This document shows, one piece after another, positions 26,613-33,248 of a stretch of 33,248 nt of DNA. A program made the translations under genes and the position numbers. The DNA is taken from NCBI GenBank assembly GCA_030648495.1, contig JAUSHV010000033.1, forward strand, positions 1-33,248, written 5' to 3'. Within the stretch, counting starts at the first letter, position 1. Every line of letters starts with the position of its first letter. Below the pieces are notes generated by a model. The model had not been told where the DNA came from, did no database searches, and saw only the letters and a list, made by a program, of their open reading frames with translations. This DNA comes from a bacterium (GTDB taxonomy: Bacteria > Patescibacteriota > Minisyncoccia > UBA11713 > 2-01-FULL-45-33).

Positions 26613-26676
26613 AAAACATAGGCAAACAATTTAAAGGAAAAATAGCCCTCGAAAATTATTTCAGGGTTTTTAGTTA

Positions 26677-26682
26677 TATAAT
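26677..26682 (+). promoter_or_regulatory. -10 box of apt
   Basis: TATAAT, 6 nt before ATG. Confidence 0.55.
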
Positions 26683-26688
26683 GTATAT

Positions 26689-27210
26689 ATGGACAACTAC
26701 CCGAACCTTAAGGCTAAAATTAGGGAAATCAATGATTTTCCTACCCCCGGAGTTCATTTTAAGGACATTACCCCTCTTCTTGAGGATCCGGTGACTTTTT
26801 GCGAAGCGATAGACGGTATCGCCGGTTTTTTTAAAGATAAAAAAATTGATAAAGTAGTCGGAATAGACGCCCGCGGATTTTTACTTGCATCCGCGGTTGC
26901 CTATCTTTTGAAAGCAGGAATGGTTGTCGTAAGAAAAAAAGGAAAATTGCCTTGGGATAAAATTTTACGCGAGCACGATTTGGAATATGGCAAGGGTTCT
27001 TTGGAGATGCATATAGATTCGATTAAGAAAGGAGAGCGCGTTTTAATAGTCGACGATGTTTTGGCAACCGGAGGGACGGCGGAGGCGGCGATTAAGTTGG
27101 CGGAAGAATTGGGAGGCAAGATTGTCGGCATTGCTGTTTTGCTCGAGCTCCCGATGGGTGGGCAAGAAAAATTGAAGAACTACAATATAAAATCGCTCAT
27201 AAAATATTAG
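26689..27210 (+). CDS. apt: Adenine phosphoribosyltransferase
   Basis: FPTPGVHFKDITPLLEDP, GIDARGFLLASAVAYLL, VLIVDDVLATGGTAEAAIKL. Confidence 0.95.
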   Translation: MDNYPNLKAKIREINDFPTPGVHFKDITPLLEDPVTFCEAIDGIAGFFKDKKIDKVVGIDARGFLLASAVAYLLKAGMVVVRKKGKLPWDKILREHDLEYGKGSLEMHIDSIKKGERVLIVDDVLATGGTAEAAIKLAEELGGKIVGIAVLLELPMGGQEKLKNYNIKSLIKY

Positions 27211-27251
27211 GATGTGTAATACACCAGACTTTTAAAAACTATATAAAATGG

Positions 27252-27269
27252 TGCGCGATGTAGGGATTG
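27252..27269 (-). repeat. Direct repeat of tRNA-Val(TAC) 3' end
   Basis: TGCGCGATGTAGGGATTG (plus) identical to 27401-27418; flanking bases would give an ACCA tail. Confidence 0.95.
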
Positions 27270-27337
27270 CCTCTCACTTCTGTTGAAGCTCGAAACCTAC
27301 GGCGCCTCTTCGGCGCCTGCGGCCCGCGGTTCAATCC
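27270..27337 (-). other. tRNA-associated structured element, copy B (conserved part)
   Basis: Minus strand GGATTGAACCGCGGGCCGCAGGCGCCGAAGAGGCGCCGTAGGTTTCGAGCTTCAACAGAAGTGAGAGG; 42/45 core identity to copy A. Confidence 0.75.
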
Positions 27338-27351
27338 TCTAAACCAAACTC

Positions 27352-27398
27352 TTGGAAATAAAAAATACCTCCATAAATGGAAGTATTTTTATTTCCAA
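27352..27398 (-). terminator. Long inverted repeat, probable terminator of the tRNA-Phe/tRNA-Val unit
   Basis: TTGGAAATAAAAATACTTCCA-TTTA-TGGAGGTATTTTTTATTTCCAA (minus); the single base change is G-U on minus, C-A on plus. Confidence 0.6.
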
Positions 27399-27400
27399 TG

Positions 27401-27472
27401 TGCGCGATGTAGGGATTGAACCTACGACCTACCCGGTGTAAACGGGTCGCTCTGCCACTGAGCTAATCGCGC
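27401..27472 (-). tRNA. tRNA-Val (anticodon TAC)
   Basis: GCGCGAT/ATCGCGC acceptor; ACCCG-TTTACAC-CGGGT; T-arm GTAGG-TTCAATC-CCTAC; no encoded CCA. Confidence 0.94.
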
Positions 27473-27481
27473 AGTATTTTT

Positions 27482-27553
27482 TGCCGCGGGGGTGAATCGA
27501 ACACCCGACACGACGCTCTTCAGGCGTCTGCTCTACCACTGAGCTACCACGGC
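27482..27553 (-). tRNA. tRNA-Phe (anticodon GAA)
   Basis: GCCGTGG/CCGCGGC acceptor; GACGC-CTGAAGA-GCGTC; no encoded CCA. Confidence 0.94.
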
Positions 27554-27615
27554 ATCTTTCAATCAATATTAAAATATACTAGCAAAAAAACAGGATTTAT
27601 GCTATATTTCCATTC

Positions 27616-28185
27616 ATGATGACGGAGTATCGTGGCCATGAAGAAAATTCAGGAAAATTAAATGAACATTTTACTTTGGGTGAAATTAACCCTACGCCGG
27701 AGTATCTTAAAGAGCTCAAAGATGTTCAGAAAAAAAACGGTTATGTTTCTTATGAAGACTCGCTTCATTTGGTAAGAAAATTTAGTCCGTATGACCCGAT
27801 AAATCCCGCGAAGCCGTTTCTGAATGATTTGAGGATTGAATTTATTGATGCCCTGGGTTTCACAAAGGACGAGGACATGGATAGGATAAAAATTTTTACG
27901 GCGGTAGGTTCGCCGCTGGATCATTGGCACGGCGCGGATGTTTTTATCGAGATTGAAAACGAAAACCACAGAGGGTCTTATATTGTAATGTTTGACCTAA
28001 AAACCGACGCGAAAGTAGAGTCTGAAATAAAAAGAAATAATCTCCACGACCTGAAAGCGCATGTTTTGATTTATGATATTCCCGATAGCCGGGAAGATAA
28101 TAAAAAATATTTAGTGAGAATGGGAGAAATAGGTGAGGAGGCAGCCGAAGTTTTCAGAAAGATGGAGAATAGAGCCGCTGCTTAA
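27616..28185 (+). CDS. Hypothetical protein
   Basis: 189-aa ORF with extended -10 TGCTATATT 7 nt upstream of ATG. Confidence 0.7.
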   Translation: MMTEYRGHEENSGKLNEHFTLGEINPTPEYLKELKDVQKKNGYVSYEDSLHLVRKFSPYDPINPAKPFLNDLRIEFIDALGFTKDEDMDRIKIFTAVGSPLDHWHGADVFIEIENENHRGSYIVMFDLKTDAKVESEIKRNNLHDLKAHVLIYDIPDSREDNKKYLVRMGEIGEEAAEVFRKMENRAAA

Positions 28186-28195
28186 AAAATAATAT

Positions 28196-28270
28196 GGTGC
28201 CTATAGCTTAGTGGTAAAGCACCGCTCTGTGGCAGCGGTCACAAGGGTCCGATTCCCTTTAGGCACCCCA
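28196..28270 (+). tRNA. tRNA-His (anticodon GTG), CCA encoded
   Basis: G-1:C73 pair, GTGCCTA/TAGGCAC acceptor, CCGCT-CTGTGGC-AGCGG. Confidence 0.94.
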
Positions 28271-28276
28271 CATTGA

Positions 28277-28307
28277 CAAAATAGCGCATATGCGCTATTT
28301 TGTTTTT
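28277..28307 (+). terminator. Intrinsic terminator after tRNA-His
   Basis: CAAAATAGCGCATATGCGCTATTTTG perfect palindrome then TTTTT. Confidence 0.8.
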
Positions 28308-28331
28308 AGGAATTTTGTACGGATGATATAA

Positions 28332-28565
28332 ATGGATATTAGCTTGATCGGCGCTTTGAGCGTCAATGAGTTGGCGGATTTTATAAACCATTTAGGCGAA
28401 GGCACTCTCGAAGAATTACGCAAAGAAAAATGGTTTCATCACGTAGAAAAACTTGTTCCTAAAGATATTAATACTGAAACAGTTCACACTTTGTGGGTTT
28501 TGCTGATAAATGTTCATAGCGAGCGCTATATGGCGGAAGTCACGAAGAAACGAAAAACAAAATAA
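28332..28565 (+). CDS. Small hypothetical protein
   Basis: 77-aa ORF flanked by terminators. Confidence 0.6.
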   Translation: MDISLIGALSVNELADFINHLGEGTLEELRKEKWFHHVEKLVPKDINTETVHTLWVLLINVHSERYMAEVTKKRKTK

Positions 28566-28597
28566 CCGACTGGAACAGCCAGCGGTTTTTCTTTTTG
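28564..28597 (+). terminator. Intrinsic terminator
   Basis: ACCGaCTGG-AACAG-CCAGCGGT followed by TTTTCTTTTT. Confidence 0.65.
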
Positions 28598-28631
28598 TCT
28601 CACAAAGGTTGTAACCTGCTATAATTGCGGT

Positions 28632-29135
28632 ATGGAAATTAGGGAAGCAACTACAAAAGAATGGAAACAAGTTCGGGATTTATATCTGGCGCTTCTAAAA
28701 AATGATCCGGAGGCTTTTGTTGATCAATATGATGAGATAGCGGCACTTTCCGAAGAAAGATGGATAAGAGGCTTGGAAAATAAAGACGCAAAGGTGTTTG
28801 TTGCGGTTGAAAATGACAAATTTATCGGGATGGGGCGTATTAATTTTTATAAAGAACTTCCGGGGATTCCGGTTTTGCATAAGCTCGGAGTACTTTCGGA
28901 ATATCGTGGGCAGGGAATAGCTAGAAAATTAGTGAAGGCAAGAGAAGAATGGGCAAAATCTATGGGCGCGCACAAAGTCCGCTTGGGTATTATAGCTGAC
29001 AGGCTAAAGACTATAGAATTTTCAAAAAAGAATGGCTATAAGATTATGGAGACTCTGCGGAATCGCGCGCAAATAAAAGATGGCACATGGGTTGATGTTG
29101 TTTTTATGGAGAAAGATTTGAGCGCGGAAAGATAG
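28632..29135 (+). CDS. GNAT-family N-acetyltransferase
   Basis: MEIREATTKEWKQVRDLYLALLK...LHKLGVLSEYRGQGIARKLVKAREEWA...NGYKIMETLRNR. Confidence 0.9.
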   Translation: MEIREATTKEWKQVRDLYLALLKNDPEAFVDQYDEIAALSEERWIRGLENKDAKVFVAVENDKFIGMGRINFYKELPGIPVLHKLGVLSEYRGQGIARKLVKAREEWAKSMGAHKVRLGIIADRLKTIEFSKKNGYKIMETLRNRAQIKDGTWVDVVFMEKDLSAER

Positions 29136-29176
29136 AGATATGGGCACTCGCATACAAAATAAGGTATACTTAATAA

Positions 29177-29674
29177 ATGTTAAAAGCTCCGATTCCGACA
29201 GATGAAGAAAGAAGAATGGATGCCGTAAAAAGGCTGAATATACTTGATACCAAGCCAGAAGCGAGGTTTGATGAATTAACAAAAACCGCCATAAAGCGTT
29301 TTAATGTTGCCATTTCGACAATTACGGTAATAGACAAAGACAGAGAATGGTATAAATCCTGTCAGGGCACACAATCACATTCAGAGCTAAGAGAGATTTC
29401 TTTTTGCGGACACGCCATGTTTTCGCGTGATATATTTATAGTTGAAAATACATTAAAAGACGAAAGGTTTGCGAATAACCCTATGGTTGTCGGGCCTCCC
29501 TATATTCGTTTTTACGCCGGTGTTGCGATACATGAAAGGAAAAGCGACCAGCCAATAGGAGTTTTTTGCATAAAGGATACGCAGCCGAGGACCATGTCTC
29601 CGGAGGATATAGTTTTTTTGGTGGAATTAGCCAAAAAAGCGGAAGATATGCTGAACGGCGAAGCGTCAAAGTAA
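29177..29674 (+). CDS. GAF-domain protein
   Basis: RRMDAVKRLNILDTKPEARFDELTKTAIKRFNVAISTITVIDKDREWYKSCQG...FCGHAMFS...FYAGVAI. Confidence 0.88.
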   Translation: MLKAPIPTDEERRMDAVKRLNILDTKPEARFDELTKTAIKRFNVAISTITVIDKDREWYKSCQGTQSHSELREISFCGHAMFSRDIFIVENTLKDERFANNPMVVGPPYIRFYAGVAIHERKSDQPIGVFCIKDTQPRTMSPEDIVFLVELAKKAEDMLNGEASK

Positions 29675-29679
29675 TAAAA

Positions 29680-29717
29680 AAATCCCGTCTCGCGACTATA
29701 CGTCGGGGACGGGATTT
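29680..29717. terminator. Bidirectional terminator
   Basis: AAATCCCGTC...GACGGGATTT between convergent genes. Confidence 0.7.
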
Positions 29718-29731
29718 ATTCTTTGTTTTTT

Positions 29732-30700
29732 TTACACTCCACATTTAGTAAGTAGGGTCTGCCATTCTTGGTCGATACGGTTTTGGATGTAGGCAACTTT
29801 TTCTTTATCGCCGAGAACGCCTTTGAATTTTTCCTGCGCCGAAAGGAATTCAACAACAGGCATCTTGGCTTTTGGTTTGTAATTCAAGGTCCACTTCCCT
29901 TCGATTATTTCGAAAAGCGGCCAGTAGCATGTTTCTACTGCGAGCCTTGCGAGTTTTATCGTGTCTCCTTCAGGAAATCTCCATCCGCGACTGCAGGGCG
30001 AAAGAATATTCATGAATGCGGACCCCTCTGCTTCGAATGCCCGGCCAACTTTTTCGTAAAGGTCGCGCGGCTTCGTTGAAAATGGTGCGGCTTGCGCGAC
30101 ATACGGAATTCCGTGCGCGGCGATTATTTCCGTGAGATTCTTCCGCCATTCGACTTTTCCGGCATTTGTCGTCGTGGTCCAGGCGCCGTAAGGCGTTGCT
30201 GAAGAGCGCTGGATTCCGGTATTCATGTAGCCCTCGTTGTTGAGGCACACATATAAAAATTTGTGGCCACGCTCAAGAGCTCCTGAAAGCGACTGGAAAC
30301 CGATGTCGTAAGTTCCTCCGTCTCCGGCAAACGCGACGAACCGGTATTCTTTTTTTGAGGCAAGCCTGCCTTTTTTTCTCATGACCGAATATGCTTCCAC
30401 TACTCCGGACATCGTGGCGGCAACATTCTCGAATGCATTATGGAGAGTCGGAACTCCCCATGATGTATACGGACACGGAGTAGTTGCAACCTCAAGGCAT
30501 CCCGTTGCTACGCCTACAACGACCGGATAAGGATCTTTTAAATCAGTTTTCGCTCCGTCAAATTCCGCATATCTAGCGGCATCCAATACTTGCCGTACAA
30601 TTGTTCCTTCGGCGCAACCGGCGCAAAGGCGATGCCCGCCATAAAACGCAGGTTCTGCAGTTTCCAATTCTTTCAGTGTAGGTATTTTTACATTGTTCAT
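29732..30700 (-). CDS. porB: 2-oxoacid:ferredoxin oxidoreductase beta subunit (PorB-like, TPP-binding)
   Basis: YGGHRLCAGCAEGTIVRQVL, TGCLEVATTPCPYTSW, FAGDGGTYDIGFQSLSGALERGHKFLYVCLNNEGYMNTGIQRSSATP. Confidence 0.9.
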   Translation of the reverse strand: MNNVKIPTLKELETAEPAFYGGHRLCAGCAEGTIVRQVLDAARYAEFDGAKTDLKDPYPVVVGVATGCLEVATTPCPYTSWGVPTLHNAFENVAATMSGVVEAYSVMRKKGRLASKKEYRFVAFAGDGGTYDIGFQSLSGALERGHKFLYVCLNNEGYMNTGIQRSSATPYGAWTTTTNAGKVEWRKNLTEIIAAHGIPYVAQAAPFSTKPRDLYEKVGRAFEAEGSAFMNILSPCSRGWRFPEGDTIKLARLAVETCYWPLFEIIEGKWTLNYKPKAKMPVVEFLSAQEKFKGVLGDKEKVAYIQNRIDQEWQTLLTKCGV

Positions 30701-31890
30701 AATACACTTCCTTTTTTGCGGACGGCAATGAATAATTCTTCATTCGGCGGCTTTCCATTTTTTACGGTTTCAAGAAGCATTTTAAATAAACTCATCGCAT
30801 CATCAGGCATTAATTCGCGGCCGCCAAGACCGTAGATATTCGGTACGAGGACAGGCTGAACATGCATACCATAAAGCGCCGAACATATATCCGCAAAGAG
30901 CGGGCCGCCGGGAGTTCCGGGAGAATCAGCCCTATCGAGCACCGCAACGGCTTTTACATACATCAAAGCTTGGCGTAATTCTGCCGACGGGAACGGACGA
31001 AAAGACCTGACGCGCAAAACTCCTGCGCGTATGCCTTTTTCACGAAGCTCGTCAACCGTATCTTTAAGGGTTGCTGAGGTCGAACCGATGACAATCGCAG
31101 CGACATCCGCGTCTTCCATTTTATAATTATCAACAAGGCCGTAATTTCTTCCGAATTTTTTGCCAAATTCCTGCCCGACGCTAATAATAACATTCTTCGC
31201 TTCGCACATTCCTTGCCTTACCTGTCTTCTATACTCCATGTAGTAATCGGGAAGCGCAAAAAGTCCGAATGTGGCGGGATGTTCCGTATCAAGAACTGAA
31301 TGTTCAGGAACATATTTGCCGACGAAATTTTTTACTTCATCGTCTTCCAATACCTCAACGCGGCTGACGGCATGGCTGACGGTGAAACCGTCGAAGCCGA
31401 TTATTATCGGAAGAAGTACATTCTTATGTTCCGCGATGCGGAAAGCCTGGATTACCGTGTCGTAGACTTCTTGCACGGTTTCGGAGTAGAGATGGAGCCA
31501 GCCCGCATCACGCGAACCCATCGTATCAGAATGGTCGGCGTGAATATTGAGTGGGGCGGACAGTGCGCGGTTTGCGACAAGCATGACAACCGGAAGGCGC
31601 GAGCCAGCCGTGATGTACAATATCTCGTGCTTTAGTGCAATGCCTTGCGACGCAGTCGCATCCACGACTCTAGCGCCGGCAAGAGCAGCTCCATGGGCCG
31701 CGCTGATAGCCGAATGTTCGGATTCTGTCCGTATCATTACGGTATCAACTTTTTTTTGAGCAATTAACTCATCAAAAAGTTCAGGAATCTGTGTGCTTGG
31801 AGTGATAGGGAACATCGCGAATATGTCAGGATTTATCTGGCGCAATGCTTCCACCGCGGCTTCATTGCCGGTCAGAGCTTTAACTTTCAT
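30697..31890 (-). CDS. porA: 2-oxoacid:ferredoxin oxidoreductase alpha subunit (PorA-like)
   Basis: TGNEAAVEALRQINPDIFAMFPITPSTQIPE, RTESEHSAISAAHGAALAGARVVDATASQGIAL, DHSDTMGSRDAGWLHLYSE. Confidence 0.92.
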   Translation of the reverse strand: MKVKALTGNEAAVEALRQINPDIFAMFPITPSTQIPELFDELIAQKKVDTVMIRTESEHSAISAAHGAALAGARVVDATASQGIALKHEILYITAGSRLPVVMLVANRALSAPLNIHADHSDTMGSRDAGWLHLYSETVQEVYDTVIQAFRIAEHKNVLLPIIIGFDGFTVSHAVSRVEVLEDDEVKNFVGKYVPEHSVLDTEHPATFGLFALPDYYMEYRRQVRQGMCEAKNVIISVGQEFGKKFGRNYGLVDNYKMEDADVAAIVIGSTSATLKDTVDELREKGIRAGVLRVRSFRPFPSAELRQALMYVKAVAVLDRADSPGTPGGPLFADICSALYGMHVQPVLVPNIYGLGGRELMPDDAMSLFKMLLETVKNGKPPNEELFIAVRKKGSVL

Positions 31891-32776
31891 TTTGCTTCTC
31901 CTTTTTTATTTCCATCTTGATGGCATCGAATTTTTTTGGGCAGACTTCGGAACAAACTCCGCATCCTTTGCAATGCTCTTCGTCCAAAACAAGTTTACCG
32001 CCCATGACCCTGAAAGAATTTTCAGGACACATTGCCCAGCATATCATGCACATTTTGCATTTATCGAGATCAATAACCGGTAGCGAAATGCCCCATCCGC
32101 CGGTTTTATAATTTCTGGAATTTCCGGCGTCGGTTTGAACGGCTCCCGGAATTATTTCATTCCAGGCCGGTTTTGCCGGAGTCTCGGTGGAAAGGCAGAC
32201 GCATGGTTTAGAAAGTTCTCCGATTGTCCGCACTGCTTCGAAACCGCGGTGTGCGGCGCGAAGATTGCCTCTCAGGTTTTTTTTCGGGATATTATTGCGG
32301 ATTGCCAGGAACATGCTGTTTCTACCGACAATGCCGGTCGCTTTTACCAAAGCCCCGAATAGCGCAATGCCCGGAAGCGCTTTGCCGAGTTCAGTTTTTG
32401 ATATTCCGGAAGCATCCAGAGACCAAATGGGACGACCAAGCGCCTTGGCAATTTTTATCGCTGGTTCCGGGGAATCAACGATAACGACGGAATTTTCTCC
32501 TATGCCGCCGAACACGCCATCATCCTTCAAGGCTGTTTTAAAAACAACTATGATATCAGGATTTTCAATAGGAATCGGCAGGGGTCTTTCGCAAATACGG
32601 ACGGAACACACAACCGGAGCGCCCGACCGTTCGGGGCCGAATGTTGGGAACATTTGGGCATTCTTTCCTTCACCTTCGATAACTCCCCAAGCCAGTATTT
32701 TTGCGGCCGTAACAACTCCATCGCCTCCATGACCATGAATTCTGATGTTCAAGCGTTTTGCATTTTTCATTTTCAA
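31880..32776 (-). CDS. 2-oxoacid:ferredoxin oxidoreductase gamma-delta fusion (PorG + 2x[4Fe-4S] PorD)
   Basis: IRIHGHGGDGVVTAAKILAWGVIEGEGKNAQMFPTFGPERSGAPV (gamma); CKMCMICWAMCPE and CKGCGVCSEVCPK (two ferredoxin motifs). Confidence 0.92.
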   Translation of the reverse strand: MKMKNAKRLNIRIHGHGGDGVVTAAKILAWGVIEGEGKNAQMFPTFGPERSGAPVVCSVRICERPLPIPIENPDIIVVFKTALKDDGVFGGIGENSVVIVDSPEPAIKIAKALGRPIWSLDASGISKTELGKALPGIALFGALVKATGIVGRNSMFLAIRNNIPKKNLRGNLRAAHRGFEAVRTIGELSKPCVCLSTETPAKPAWNEIIPGAVQTDAGNSRNYKTGGWGISLPVIDLDKCKMCMICWAMCPENSFRVMGGKLVLDEEHCKGCGVCSEVCPKKFDAIKMEIKKEKQNES

Positions 32777-32852
32777 AGTCCCTTTCTAACTCTTGTTACC
32801 ACAAACATTACACAATGTCAAAATATTTTGCCGGCGGACACGGCAAAAAAAT

Positions 32853-32870
32853 ACCGCATTTAAATGCGGT
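32853..32870. terminator. Palindromic terminator-like hairpin
   Basis: ACCGCATTTAAATGCGGT. Confidence 0.5.
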
Positions 32871-32902
32871 GATTTTGTATGAGGCAAGGCGTTATTGTCG
32901 GA

Positions 32903-33229
32903 TTAACGGCAACCTTCGCCGGTGACTGGTACTTTTAGACAAATTGGACAATGTTGATTAGGTTTATGGTACGCTTCTTTTAGTTTATTCAATGCGCCTA
33001 ACTCTTCGGCCATCCGTAATGCATTAGCAAATAACATCGCGTCATTCATTGGACCATGGTGATATTGGACGTCTTCTGGTTTAGTATCTCCGCGCAATAT
33101 TCCGAATAGAACAATTGCCTTATTATTATTGTCCAATCCAAGTCCGGCATATTCTACCAGATTTATGGCTGCAAGTTCATGTTGTTTATTTAACTGTCTT
33201 TCGCTTTGGGTAACGTTTTTCTCCCTCAA
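32903..33229 (-). CDS. Hypothetical protein with C-terminal CPIC motif (may extend past right edge)
   Basis: Open minus-strand frame; ORF-track start is TTG at 33229 and no in-frame stop lies between it and the window end. Confidence 0.55.
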   Translation of the reverse strand: MREKNVTQSERQLNKQHELAAINLVEYAGLGLDNNNKAIVLFGILRGDTKPEDVQYHHGPMNDAMLFANALRMAEELGALNKLKEAYHKPNQHCPICLKVPVTGEGCR

Positions 33230-33248
33230 AAGAGAGTTATCGTATTCT

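Noticed and set aside
27352-27398. Long inverted repeat considered as a MITE
   Set aside because: No target duplication seen; position just after tRNA-Val and a pairing that is better on the minus strand fit a terminator.
32187-32732. 181-aa plus-strand ORF antisense to porGD
   Set aside because: Shadow ORF of a clearly recognisable gamma/delta oxidoreductase gene.
1-33248. CRISPR array or anti-phage defence island
   Set aside because: No regularly spaced repeats and no recognisable cas or defence genes other than a single TA pair.
1-33248. Alternative genetic code (TGA as Gly, as in Gracilibacteria/SR1)
   Set aside because: Recognisable genes are uninterrupted under the standard bacterial code and TGA is used as a stop, e.g. 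at 7885.

Overview
Chromosomal window that reads like a Patescibacteria/CPR (Parcubacteria-like) genome; this is inferred from gene content and gene sizes, not from a search. Contents: nusA; a histidine kinase and a single-domain response regulator; a type IV pilus assembly locus (pilB, pilC, four prepilin-like genes, pilM/N/O-like); a copper-handling cluster (Met/His/Cys-rich membrane protein, HMA-TauE/SafE-cupredoxin fusion, CopA P-type ATPase); an ASCH-like protein; a RelE/ParE-type TA pair; hsp20; prsW; valS; tsaD; an EMAPII-type tRNA-binding protein; a HAD phosphatase; an RluA-family synthase; rplS; apt; GNAT and GAF proteins; a porGD-porA-porB 2-oxoacid:ferredoxin oxidoreductase operon; and seven tRNA genes (Arg, Glu, 2x Val, Leu, Phe, His). 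The best candidate for something undescribed is a structured element present in two copies, immediately 3' of tRNA-Glu (23688-23799) and tRNA-Val(UAC) (27270-27400, minus strand). The copies share a 45-nt GC-rich core with 42/45 identity. All three differences lie in one hairpin and keep it paired. A second hairpin keeps its shape while its sequence changes. Each copy ends exactly where a second copy of the neighbouring tRNA's own 3' end begins (20 bp and 18 bp), entered at the same T-loop position (after GGTT, before C56). A parallel case is a 49-bp duplication of the hsp20 3' end flanking the toxin-antitoxin cassette. Another recurrent signal is an extended -10 box (TGnTATAAT) 6-9 nt upstream of the start codon at about nine genes, which suggests frequent leaderless transcription.
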